From: NORP240 sp942492445
GTDB lineage: Bacteria > Pseudomonadota > Gammaproteobacteria > Pseudomonadales > Pseudohongiellaceae
DNA length: 64,000 nucleotides
Direction of reading: 5' to 3'
Assembly: GCA_942492445.1 (NCBI GenBank)
Contig: CALOEW010000049.1
Span: forward strand, 33,694 to 97,693
The notes beneath the pieces were generated by a model that had not been told where the DNA came from, did no database searches, and worked only from the letters and a program-made list of their open reading frames with translations. The first letter of the stretch is position 1, and each line of letters begins with the position of its first letter. Below, in pieces: positions 36,874 to 46,515 of the stretch. Both the position numbers and the translations under genes were made by a program.

Positions 36874-38426
36874 TCAGTGTTTGGTGAACAGCTTGCGGGT
36901 ATCGCGCCCGAAGCGGCCGGCGCCGGTATAGGCATCCGGACATCTCGTCGAAGCCGGCTTCGGGGATCGGCGTGCTGGTCGAGTGCCGTTCTCGAGGATC
37001 ATCTTCACGGTACGGTACTGGATATTGTCGAAGTGCAGCGCCCGCTGGCAGGCCGCCTCCAGTCGCACGGCGCCGTAGCGTCTGGCCAGGCCGATAACGC
37101 CCTGTGCGGCCCGCAGGCGGTCGAGGACGCGGTTCTCGAACAGGCGTTGCATGAACCGGTGGCAGTGAGGCCCGGTGGCCTCGGCCTGCTTCAGGCACCA
37201 TTGCGGATCGCGCATCTTGTAGGCGACGTGCTGCGGTGGCAGATGCTCATCGACGGTATGACGCTGGCCGGCCAGCGTGAGGCGCGGATGGATGGCCTTG
37301 AGTTCGTGCTGCTGGTAGACGCGTACGGTGGTCTCGCTGAGGCGCACGTCGAGGGTCTGGCCCACCAGGCGCCACGGCGCCGAGTAGCGACACTTGTCCA
37401 CCTGCAGGTGGCAGTCGCCGTGCAGCTTGGCGCAGACCCAGCGGGCACACTCCGGCACGCTGTTGGGTAGGGATTTAAGCATCGCCCGCTCGGTCTCGAC
37501 GAAGCGTTGCAGCGGTGGCGTGCGTGTGGTGCCGTGGATGCGGTTACCCGCGTCCTGCATGACCCAAGCCATCAACTGCTGGTTGGCGTCGGCCAGATCG
37601 CGGAACTCGCGCAGCGGCAGGAAGTTGTTCTTGACGTACTTGACGCCCGATTCCACGCGCCCCTTCTTTTTCGGGTCGGCCACCGGGCAGGGGGAGATGA
37701 GGAAACCGTAGCCTTCGGCATAGTCGGCGTAGGCGCGCTGCACCAGTGGATCGTGGTAGCAGGCTTTGGTGATGGCGCACTTGGGGTTGTCGATGATGAC
37801 CCTTTTGACGGCACGCCGTTGAAATGCCTCGAAGGCGCGGCGGTGACAGCCCAGCCAGGTCTCCACCTTCTGGTCACGGACCAGTTCGGCGTATTGGTGG
37901 CGGCTCCAGGCCAGCAGCATGACGAACACCCAGGTCTTGAACGCCTCGCCGGTATGCACATCGACGATCTCGGGACCCTTGCCAAAATCCACCTGTGCCG
38001 CCTCGCCCGGGGCGAACTCCAGCACCGAGGTTAGCCGAGGCGTCGTCTTGGCCAGCGACTGCAAAAACCGTCGCACCGAGGAATAACTGCCGGTATATCC
38101 ATGGCGGCGCATGAGCGCGGCGTGGATGGTGGTGCCCTCGATGCCATCGATGCACCACTCGTTCGATCAGCTGGCGGTACGGCTCCAGGCTCGAAGCGTA
38201 CGCGGATCCGTCCTGGCTTTGGACGCTGAAGGACGGCCGCCAGATCCTGGTCTGATGGCAGGGCCCGGGCGGGATCAAGCCAGCCCCGCTGCTGTGCCTG
38301 CTTGCGTAGCGTCCCGAGGGTACGCCGCCCCATCAGCCCAGTGGCATGGATCTGCCGGTCTGACTCGCCCTGGCGCATTCGCACCAGTGCCTGACGGTAG
38401 TGATACATCTCAAACAGGTTGTACAT
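36874..38426 (-). pseudogene. istA: IS21 transposase IstA with two frameshifts
   Basis: The N-terminal part (MYHYRQALVRMRQGESDRQI, then GWLDPARALPSDQDLA) runs in one frame from 38426. A second frame carries SSLEPYRQLIER near 38170. The main catalytic part runs in a third frame from MRRHGYTGSYSSVRRFLQSL to 36874. The DDE core is visible: AAQVDFGKGPEIV, RVIIDNPKCAI and GRVESGVKYVKNNF. Removing one G at about 38155 restores WCIDGIEGTTIH between the pieces. The shifts make it inactive as read, unless they are sequencing errors. Confidence 0.75.
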
Positions 38427-39236
38427 GGTCTCAACCTTGAAGTTATGGGGAATCTTGAATTTATCCAGTCCTACCAGGACTGCAAAGGTGATGTGCCCTC
38501 ACTCGGTGTTGAGGAAGGTCTTGCACCCCAGTTCATCGCATTTCTTTGCGCTCCGTTCGGTGAGTTCCTTCCACCCCTCGTCATCGGCCATGAACAGGCA
38601 GTAGTTTTCAGCGGCCCACCCGACACTGCCGTACGTCCAGTCCACCCCGGCAAGGTTTAATATCTTCCACAAGGGCCCCATCTCCTCGGGCTCAATCATC
38701 GGCTCCCGGGAGTTCTGGTTGATAAAAAATTCCGCCCCCTTTTTATCGATGGGCGCCTGAAGGTTCCGCTCCTCCCAGATGGGGTACTCCTCCTTGATCT
38801 CTTCAAGAAGATCTTCAACCACAAATTCAAAATCTTCCTGGGAACATCCCATGGCGCTGTTTGTCGATTTTGACAGGGCCATGTCGCAAGACCCCAGGAT
38901 CCCCTTGGGCATCTCTTCCCGGGGACGGAGCCTTCGTGCATTGAACACAAGCTGCGGGATGTTGATTTTCATGGGGCAGGCATACACGCACCGTGTGCAC
39001 ATGGTGCAGAACCAGGGCCACCGGCTGTTTTTGATCTCCTCATCCATGCCGAGGGCTGCCATGCGAAGAAATTTACGCGCATCCATATCGTCCATGCCCG
39101 TGGCCGGGCAACCGGAGGAGCATGCCCCGCATGTCAGGCAGAGATTGAGGTTCCCCCCGTCCGGGAGAAGCTTCATGACCATGTCTTTAAAGGGGCTCTT
39201 GTATCCGCCTTTAATCTTGAGTGTTTTCTCGCTCAT
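38427..39236 (-). CDS. HdrC/HdrD-like iron-sulfur protein with an in-frame UGA selenocysteine, cut off at the seam
   Basis: Heterodisulfide-reductase-type redox protein. Two 4Fe-4S motifs: CLTCGACSSGCP near residue 33 and CTMCTRCVYACPM near residue 82. The CCG-domain region ends CDELGCKTFLNTE before TGA at 38499-38501. Past the TGA the frame stays open and reads GHITFAVLVGLDKFKIPHNF, exactly the continuation expected of a CCG domain (TE-C-GH), so TGA replaces the cysteine. A hairpin 17 bases after the TGA fits a bacterial SECIS. About 24 codons later the frame enters IstA, so the true C-terminus is missing. Start ATG at 39236. Such proteins pass electrons in anaerobic energy metabolism of sulfate reducers. 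Confidence 0.85.
38466..38482 (-). promoter_or_regulatory. Bacterial SECIS-like hairpin
   Basis: In the mRNA sense: CAGTCC-TGGTA-GGACTG, a perfect 6-bp stem with a 5-base loop starting U-G-G-U, beginning 17 bases after the UGA. Position and G/U-containing loop fit the elements that recruit SelB. Confidence 0.7.
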
Positions 39237-39494
39237 GGGTTCTTATCCTCTTCTTGTGGCCTTCAGGGGATGTTAAGGGGAGGGGTCAGGCAGGGTAATG
39301 AGCCTGTCTGAGGAAGCCTGCAGATGATTCAACGAGAGCCGTAACGAAATGGACGCCAGCAGAGTAACAGCCCAGAGAGCGACTGCCCATATGCGGCGAA
39401 GGATCGAAGGAGGTGTGGGTTGTGGACATGTTCAGCGGTACCGGGCTGAAGCCCCCCATATGAAAAAATAAAAGTAACTATTCAGCTGATTTTT

Positions 39495-39657
39495 GCCTCC
39501 GGCGGCCCTGCCGGGGGCCAACCTTTTGAAAAGGTTGCCAAACAGGTTTTTAAACTCCACATCGCGGGAATGCGGATGTGATTTGCCCCGAGGAACGAGG
39601 GGCAAGGCACGTCCGCTTTTATGGGGTCCAGGGGATCATCCCCTGGCCGCCGGAGGC
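39495..39657. repeat. GCCTCCGGCGGCC repeat, copy 1 (complete)
   Basis: Starts GCCTCCGGCGGCC and ends with the complement GGCCGCCGGAGGC. Inside are the hairpin CAACCTTTTGAAAAGGTTG and a second palindromic part around CCCGAGGAACGAGGGG. The 240 bases between the Hdr start and this repeat hold nothing recognised. Confidence 0.75.
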
Positions 39658-39843
39658 GAAGCTGAATAGTTACAAATAAAACATACATTTCAATTCTACC
39701 AAACCCACCATCCCCTGTAAATGCGGAAGGTTTTCGAGCATCACCACAAAAAGCAAACACGCGCCCACTGGGGTGAGGGAATGGCTCCTGGCAAGAGCTC
39801 GTGGTGCTGGTATGCCCATGCTGACCGGTCTCCCATATGCGCC

Positions 39844-42211
39844 CTATCGCACCATCACGGAGAGATCGGCGTACCTGCCCGAGGTATCCATAACGGTGAG
39901 GGTGTGGCTGCCGGGTGTGGGAAAGGTGATGCGTGTGGAGGTGCCGCTGTGGCTTTGGGTGATCCAGGTGTGGTCGATCATCCAGTGGAGGGGGCCGCTG
40001 CCACCGGTGGCGGTTAGTTCCACGGTGAGGGGGTTGGCCGGGGTTGAGGGGATCTTTTAAGATGGCGCCCTCGTGGATGCCGTGGATGGTGATGGGGGAG
40101 CCCAGGGGGATTTCATCGGGGAGGCATGAGGGATCGGGTGTGGGGAGGCGGCTTCGGGTGCGGATCCATGGGGGGAGAAAGGGTGCGGCGCCGCCGGGCC
40201 ATCGGGCGATGGTTCGGGTGATGGTTTGGTTGCCGGCGTGATCTGCCAGCCAGCGATCGAGGCAGGGGCCGTAGAGACCGTTGCCGCTCATTGGGTTCAC
40301 GCGAACGCTCATGGGGTTGGGGGCCATGAGGGCGTGAGGGTTTCTCGGGCCGAAGGTTGGGGGGATGGTATCGTTAAGGAGCCAGGCCGTGCGTTTGATG
40401 TGGCAGTGCTCGGAGGCGGTTTCGGAAGAGGCAATGCCGAGGGGCCAGCAGATGGTTTCCTGGGAGACGCTTTCGGGCATGGGGTCTCTCTTGCCGTTAT
40501 CGGAGGAAAGGCTTTGGGCCACCTGAAAGAGAATAGGGACGGCGGTGACGGCTCCGTAGTGACCGGGAAGCGGGGTGCCGTCGGGACGGCCCACCCAGAC
40601 GCCCACGGTATGGGCGTTGGTAACGCCCACGGCCCAGGCGTCTCGAAATCCGTAGCTTGTGCCGGTTTTCCAGGCGAGCTTGCGGCCGCGGTTCATGCCG
40701 AACCGGCCCCGGCCGCGGCGGGTTCTCTCCGGGGTCTCCAGAATGCGCCTGACGATCCAGGCAGAGCCTTCCGAAAGGGCCTGGGTGTCGGGTTCATATC
40801 CTTCAAGGGTGTATTGGAGAGGGGTGACGGTTCCTTTTCTGGCAAGGCTGGCGTACGCCGTCACCAGCTCTTCGAGATTCGTTCCCACGCCGCCCAGGAT
40901 CATCGAGAGGTTGGGCGCCCCTCCTTCGGGATAGCGCAGGTGAATGCCCGCCTGGCGAAGCAGGCTGTCGAATCGCACCGGGCCCACGCGATCGAGAAGA
41001 TCCACGGCGGGGACGTTTAAGGAGCGGACCAGGGCATCGGCGGCCGACACCGGGCCTGAAAAGTGGCGGGTGAAGTTCAAGGGGGTATACCCTTTGATGG
41101 AGAGAGGGCTGTCCATGAGAAGGCTCTCCGAGTGGATGAGGCCCTCTTCCAGGGCGACGGCGTAGAGAAAGGGTTTCAGGGTGGAGCCGGGGGAGCGGAT
41201 AGCCTGGACCATGTCCACGTGGCCGAAGCGCGCGTCGTCAAAAAAATCCATGGAGCCTTTGTAGCCGAGCACCTTGCCGGTTTCGTTCTCCACCACAAGG
41301 AGAGCCAGGGAGGTTCCCGCGGGGAACTCGCCTTTCAGGTTGGCCGCAAGCTCCGCCAACCCCGCCTGAATGGCCGGATCCACAGGGGTTTGAATCAAGG
41401 CCTCCTGCGGTTTCTCCTGCCGAAGGCGACGGGCCAGGAGCGGCGCCCTGAAGGGGGGCTTCCAGGGGTGGACCGCCAGGGGCTCGGCCACTGCCTCGTC
41501 CACCAGCAGGCGATCCCAGATGCCGAAATCGGCCACGCGCTCCAGCACCTTGTTACGGGCTGCAACCGCCCGCTCCGGATGCAGGTCGGGCCGGTTGCGG
41601 GACGGCGCCTGGGGCAGCACGGCCAGCAGCGCGGCTTCCGCATGGGTCAGCTCTGCCGCCGGTTTCCCGAGATAGGTTAAAACCGCCGCCTGCACCCCCT
41701 CCACGGTGCCGCCAAAGGGGGCATGGTTGAGGTAAAGGGTAAGAATCTCCTCTTTGGTCAGTCGCCGTTCCAGCTGGAAGGCCCGGAGCATCTGCCCGAT
41801 CTTGCCAACAATCGTTCGCCGATGGGGATGAAGAATCCGTGCCACCTGCATGGTAAGGGTGGAGCCGCCCGACACGATGCGACCATGCCTCACCGCCGCA
41901 ATCAGCGCCCGCCCCATGGCCAGAGGGTTCACACCGGGGTGCTTGTAAAACCACCGATCCTCGTAGGCCAGGAGCGCTTGGATATAAAGTGGCGACACGT
42001 CGTCAAGAGCAACAGGATACCGCCAGATCCCGTTGTCATCGGGAAAGACCCGCAACGGACTCCCCTCCCGGTCCACCACCGTCACGGCCATCCCCTCCCC
42101 CGGCCCGGGAATGGCCGGAGGAAAGACGAGATCCAGGCCAAGGATCAGCAAAACGGCGCACCCCACCCCCGTCAGAAGCCTCTTCCCGTTTTTTCTAAAA
42201 AATCCCAGCAA
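39844..42211 (-). CDS. pbpC: Penicillin-binding protein 1C, with a probable frameshift near the end
   Basis: Bifunctional peptidoglycan synthase of PbpC type. A membrane anchor (LLTGVGCAVLLILGLDLVFP) precedes the GT51 glycosyltransferase (LLAYEDRWFYKHPGVNPLAM; SGGSTLTMQVARILHPHRR). The transpeptidase shows RSPGSTLKPFLYAVALEEG (SxxK), VRSLNVPAVDLLD (SxN) and WKTGTSYGFRDAWAVG (KTGT). The TTG at 42211 with AGGA upstream is the likely start. At the A4 run 40054-40057 the frame leaves the C-terminal PbpC domain; deleting one A gives IPSTPANPLTVELTATGG and a stop at 39844. Without the shift the frame runs 1016 residues into repeat DNA. Confidence 0.88.
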
Positions 42212-42258
42212 TGGCCCATCTTTCCTGCCTTCTATGGTTAATGTGCATGAAAAACCTT

Positions 42259-42456
42259 GCCTTCCGGCGGCCAGGGGATTTTTTGCCAAAGTGGCATCCC
42301 ACCCCTGGACCCCAGGTTGCAGATGCCCTCTCCCCTCGATCCTCGGGGAGAGGGCATCCGCGAAGGTTTCCATAAAAAGCAACCAAGATCTGTTTGTCAA
42401 ACCTGTCTTTGATAAAATCAGGCAAAAGATTGGCCCCCGGCAGGGCCGCCGGAGGC
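42259..42456. repeat. GCCTCCGGCGGCC repeat, copy 2 (variant)
   Basis: Begins GCCTTCCGGCGGCC and ends GGCCGCCGGAGGC; the interior carries CTCCCCTCGATCCTCGGGGAG and CTTTGATAAAATCAGGC variants. 42457-42736 is A+T-rich and probably holds the promoter for the kinase gene. Confidence 0.7.
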
Positions 42457-42751
42457 ATCTTTGACTTGGCTGCCGGCGGCACACGTTTCGCAATTTCGCA
42501 CCGATTCCTTCGCTGAATTCGCAGCACAGCAATCTCCTGAGTTCTGCGTGGTGATCTTTGAGGTTGCCTTTTACAGTGAATATCGGAATATCCGCCCCCT
42601 AACCACCGAAAAAAAATCGTCCCTATTTCATCAGGATATATTTGAATTTGCTGTTTTATTCTTTGACAGGTCACGGGCTGTCGTGTAACTTTATTGACAC
42701 CAATTCTCCCTGAAAAATAACGCATTAATATAACCCTTGTCTACCCAACCC

Positions 42752-44593
42752 ATGACATGTCCGGAAATACACATTCTGTTGATGGTTGAAGACGGTCCGT
42801 TTGGTTCCACATTCAGCGAATCTCTTCTGAAGTCATGCGGAAAACGATACAAAATGAGTCACGCCGACTGCATCGCCGGTGGCCTTGATTATCTGCGAAA
42901 CAATGCCCTTGACGCGCTGCTTCTGGACCTGAATCTCAAAGACGGCCATGACACGCTTTTGGTGACGGACATCCGTTCGCACTATCCTGACTTGCCCATT
43001 ATCATGCTGACATCCGGCGAGGATGAGGATACGGCTGCTGATGTTCAGAAATATGGCGCACAGGATTATCTTGTGAAGGGGAAATTTGACATCTCGTTGC
43101 TCAATCGCAGTGTGCGATATGCGATTGACATCAAAAAACGTGACCTTTCCCTCAAACAGCACCATGATTCTCTTCATTCAATCATCGACGCCCTGGATCA
43201 CCCGCTGATGCTCATCGATCCCGAGTCCGAGCACATCATCATGGTAAATGCCAAAGCCAAGCAACAGTTTGCCGGGGTTTTATTTCCTGAAGATGCCGCC
43301 TGCACTGCCACAGAGCCGGCACCACTTCCCGGGTTGCTGGCAGGTCTCGTCGAACAGGTAAAAGCCAGTCAGGCCGTCATCTCCAAATCCATAACCGTTA
43401 CGATGAAGGAGGGCCGTCAGGTTCGATTGGCCTTTTACGGCAGCCCCATTGCAATGGAGCCCCGCGCACGGGCCAGGGTCGTGCTCTATTGCCATGACAT
43501 CACGTGGCTGGCCAAACTCAACCCGGATGGGTTGATGCTGGTTACGGCAATGGAGCAATTCCCCGATGCCGTCCTTATCATGGAGGCAGATCGCACGATC
43601 AGGTATGCGAACCCTGCCTTTGAAGCCCTGTTCGGATACTCCAATGCCGAGCTCACCGGCAAGAGCCCGAACCTGCTCGTCCCCGTGAAACGATTGTCGG
43701 ATCTGAATGCCTTGATCCGGCAATCCCTGACGAGTGGGGAGGCCGGGGCAGAAAGCCTGGTTTGCCGAAAAAAAGACCTCTCTCTTTCGGAAGTTAAATT
43801 CCGGGTATCACCGGTGTTTGATGAGTCGGGAAAGCTTAAGAACATCATTGCCGTCACCCAGGATGTGACCGGCATAAAGAGGATGAAATCCATCGCGGAA
43901 GCGTCAACCCTGACGGACAATCTCGGATCCATTTTCTCCGGAATCCGCCACGAAATCGGAAACCCCTTGAATTCCATCAAGATGGCCCTGACGGTGCTCA
44001 ACAAAAACCTGACAACCTATCCGGAGGCCACAATTCAGGAGTTTATCGAACGTTCCCTCAGCGAGGTGGAACGGGTGGAGTCTCTGCTCAAAGAGTTCAA
44101 GAGCTTCAGCCTGTTCGAAGCCCCGTCGGTGGGAAGAAACAGAATTGACGTTTTTCTCGATGATTTCATTGACGGCATAAAGAAAAACGACGCCTTCAAG
44201 GACATCGCGGTGTACAACACCCCGATCCAACCCCGGGAGGAGATCTGTGGGTACACCGATCCCCAGGCCCTCAAACAGGTTTTATTCACCCTCACAGACA
44301 ATGCCATCGATGCCCTTGAGTCTACCGAGCGGCCAGCGATCCAATTCCAGCTGTCCAAAGGGGACGGGCTGATTCGCCTCGACATTTCCGACAACGGCTG
44401 CGGTATGACCGAGGAGCAACAGAAAAATCTTTTTACCCCGTTCAACACATCAAAAATGAACGGCACGGGATTGGGGCTGGTGATGGTCAAAAAAATGCTG
44501 GCCCGCATGGAGACAACCATAAACATAAAGAGCAGTCCAGGCGCCGGGACCTGTGTCACTCTTTATATTCCGACAGAAAAAATTGACCGCTGA
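42752..44593 (+). CDS. Receiver-PAS-histidine kinase (soluble hybrid)
   Basis: 613 residues, no membrane helix. The N-terminal receiver shows ALLLDLNLKDGHD (phospho-acceptor Asp), IIMLTSGEDED and the conserved lysine in DYLVKGKFD. Two PAS-like sensor regions follow (SIIDALDHPLMLIDPESEHI; AVLIMEADRTIRYANPAFEA). The dimerisation helix is IRHEIGNPLNSIKMALTVLN with phospho-histidine near residue 399, and the ATPase has TDNAIDALESTE, ISDNGCGMTEEQQ and GTGLGLVMVKKM. The ATG at 42752 is preferred over an upstream TTG at 42737. A receiver protein follows 110 bases later and is a likely partner. Confidence 0.88.
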   Translation: MTCPEIHILLMVEDGPFGSTFSESLLKSCGKRYKMSHADCIAGGLDYLRNNALDALLLDLNLKDGHDTLLVTDIRSHYPDLPIIMLTSGEDEDTAADVQKYGAQDYLVKGKFDISLLNRSVRYAIDIKKRDLSLKQHHDSLHSIIDALDHPLMLIDPESEHIIMVNAKAKQQFAGVLFPEDAACTATEPAPLPGLLAGLVEQVKASQAVISKSITVTMKEGRQVRLAFYGSPIAMEPRARARVVLYCHDITWLAKLNPDGLMLVTAMEQFPDAVLIMEADRTIRYANPAFEALFGYSNAELTGKSPNLLVPVKRLSDLNALIRQSLTSGEAGAESLVCRKKDLSLSEVKFRVSPVFDESGKLKNIIAVTQDVTGIKRMKSIAEASTLTDNLGSIFSGIRHEIGNPLNSIKMALTVLNKNLTTYPEATIQEFIERSLSEVERVESLLKEFKSFSLFEAPSVGRNRIDVFLDDFIDGIKKNDAFKDIAVYNTPIQPREEICGYTDPQALKQVLFTLTDNAIDALESTERPAIQFQLSKGDGLIRLDISDNGCGMTEEQQKNLFTPFNTSKMNGTGLGLVMVKKMLARMETTINIKSSPGAGTCVTLYIPTEKIDR

Positions 44594-44702
44594 CGACAGC
44601 GACAGCCAACTCACCACCGATTCGTTGCGATCCAGGCTCCTTTGGGGGGACCTCATACGGGTTCTCTTGTGTGCCTTACGGGCCAAAAGCAAAGGATATC
44701 CC

Positions 44703-45944
44703 ATGAAAAACGTTTTGATTGTCGATGATGAAAAATCTCTGCTGTTAAGCCTGGCCGCCGGATTTGAAACCTTCAAGGACAAATTCACCCTCTACACGGC
44801 CTCCAATGGCCTTGAGGCGCTGAACATCCTGAAATCAACCCCCATAAAACTGGTGGTCACCGATTTAAAGATGCCCAAGATGGATGGTTTTGAATTGATC
44901 GCTCACATGAGCACCCATTATCCGCAAATCCAGACCATGGTCATGACGGCATACAACACACCCAAAATTGAAAATCGTCTCAGCGAAGATCACTCCATCC
45001 CTATTTTCGAAAAACCGGTGGATTTTGACGAACTGTCCCAGGCTGTGTTGCAGGGGATCGACACGAAGAAGCCCAGCGGTCTCTCCGGGATCTCCCTGGT
45101 CAGCTTCCTCCAGCTTATTAAAACAGAGGAAAAAAGCTGCCTGATCGAGGTGACGATCGGCCCCTTGACGGGTCATATTATCGTGGAAAAAGGGGAGCTG
45201 ATCAATGCCGTCTACAATGGGAATGAGGGGATCGACGCGATGTACGGCATGCTCGAAGCAGAGGATGTTCAGATCGAACTGCTGAAATTGCCCAAGCGTA
45301 AAATTAAACGCGAAATCACCACGCCTTTGATGGGGATTCTGTTTGAATCCATGAAACGCAAAGACGAAATGGCTACCGCGGGACAGCCTCCCCCCCTGGA
45401 GGCTGAGCCGGAAGCTGACACGGAGACCGTTTATGACCTTGTGTCCAAGGCCCCCCCGGATGGTGAGCCGGAAATGGATTCGGCTCCCCATGGCGCCATA
45501 AATTGCACCCCTGTTTCATTAACAGCACTTAAACAAAAAGGAGTTGAAATCATGTCCGACATCGCTAAGATTCTTGAGCAGCTCAAGTCAGTCGAGGGAT
45601 TTATGGCCACCGGCATCTTTTCTCCGGAAGGCGAACTGATCCAGCAGGTCAATAACGCCAACCTCAAACTTGACGAGGTGGGGGCCCTTGCCAACGACAT
45701 CCTGTTAAAGGCCCAGAAATCCACGGAAGTCATGGGCGTAGGCCGTGGTAAAATGGTTCATATCGAAGCCCCGAAAGCCCATATCCTCGTCCGATGCCTC
45801 AACGAATCCACCGACTTTACCCAATCCACAACGGGACGGGCTCATATCCATGTCGTTGTGATCATAGAAAAAGAGGGCAGCTTTGCCATGGCCAAAATGA
45901 AGTTGGCCTCCATCATCCAGGAATTGGCGCCCCTGTTCCGGTAA
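44703..45944 (+). CDS. Receiver - DUF4388 - roadblock/LC7 protein
   Basis: 413 residues. Receiver: VLIVDDEKSLLLSL, KLVVTDLKMPKMDGFELI and FEKPVDF (residues 1-120). DUF4388-like middle: GLSGISLVSFLQLIKTEEKS then HIIVEKGELINAVYNGNEGI (135-220). A low-complexity linker follows. The C-terminal roadblock/LC7 domain is MSDIAKILEQLKSVEGFMAT and onward (about 285-413). AAGGA precedes the start. Before the roadblock start at 45552 there is AAAAAGGAGTTGAAATC, an excellent ribosome site, so a separate roadblock protein may also be made. Roadblock proteins usually work with small GTPases such as MglA; none is seen here. Confidence 0.82.
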   Translation: MKNVLIVDDEKSLLLSLAAGFETFKDKFTLYTASNGLEALNILKSTPIKLVVTDLKMPKMDGFELIAHMSTHYPQIQTMVMTAYNTPKIENRLSEDHSIPIFEKPVDFDELSQAVLQGIDTKKPSGLSGISLVSFLQLIKTEEKSCLIEVTIGPLTGHIIVEKGELINAVYNGNEGIDAMYGMLEAEDVQIELLKLPKRKIKREITTPLMGILFESMKRKDEMATAGQPPPLEAEPEADTETVYDLVSKAPPDGEPEMDSAPHGAINCTPVSLTALKQKGVEIMSDIAKILEQLKSVEGFMATGIFSPEGELIQQVNNANLKLDEVGALANDILLKAQKSTEVMGVGRGKMVHIEAPKAHILVRCLNESTDFTQSTTGRAHIHVVVIIEKEGSFAMAKMKLASIIQELAPLFR

Positions 45945-46140
45945 AGCTGCAGGGAATAACTCCGGCGGCGAGGTGAGCCCCCGCGAAAACAGATTGCGAC
46001 GGCTCTTTGGCAGCGCCCCAAAGAGCACCCGACTGCCATTCGTAAATTCAGCGGGTTCAAGACTCAAAACCTCTTTATCATCTTCCACCGAAGATAAGGT
46101 AAGGGCTCAGGCAAAAAAATTAACACGCAATTTTTTTTAA

Positions 46141-46395
46141 TGCCGCGGTGATTTGACCCGAGGGACGAGGGTTAAAGCGCTGCGGCAACCCGCTTTCATG
46201 GTGTTTTGCCTAAGCGGCTTCACCACCCCTTGCCGGCGTAGGCAGCCACGTTAAAGATGCCTCCGGCGGCCCTGCCGGGAGCCAAACTTTTGAAACGTTG
46301 GACAAACAGGTCTTGGTTGTTTTTCATGAAAACCTTCGCGGATGCCCTCTTCCTGAGGAACGAGGGTCGGGAGCATTCGCGAATCTGGAGGCCTT
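46141..46395. repeat. GCCTCCGGCGGCC repeat, copy 3 (rearranged)
   Basis: 46141-46200 carries the palindromic half with TTTGACCCGAGGGACGAGGG, and 46259-46330 carries GCCTCCGGCGGCCCTGCCGG plus the hairpin variant. The rest of 45945-46515 has no gene. Confidence 0.65.
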
Positions 46396-46515
46396 CCCTT
46401 CGTCCATGACAGCCCATCCGTACATCACAGACCATCCCGTGTGAAAAAACCGGCATCTGATGGCAAGCCGCCTTCTTTCCCAGCATAGCGGGCAGTCCAT
46501 ACCAGGATATTCCTT

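Larger units (their letters stand above)
35938..38426 (-). mobile_element. IS21-family element, damaged, at the seam of the two halves
   Basis: It contains istA and istB in the usual order on the reverse strand. One possible end is near 35938 (TGTTCGCCTTAATGGCGCC). At the other end only a few bases separate the istA start from the Hdr gene, too few for a normal IS21 terminal repeat, so this end is truncated or artificially joined. Confidence 0.7.

Noticed and set aside
40226..41020. 264-codon forward frame opposite pbpC
   Set aside because: Antisense shadow in GC-rich coding DNA; no start signal and no recognisable fold.
39482..42532. Reading pbpC as a single 1016-residue protein
   Set aside because: The first 107 and last 180 residues are translated repeat DNA or out-of-frame sequence; the family is about 780 residues.
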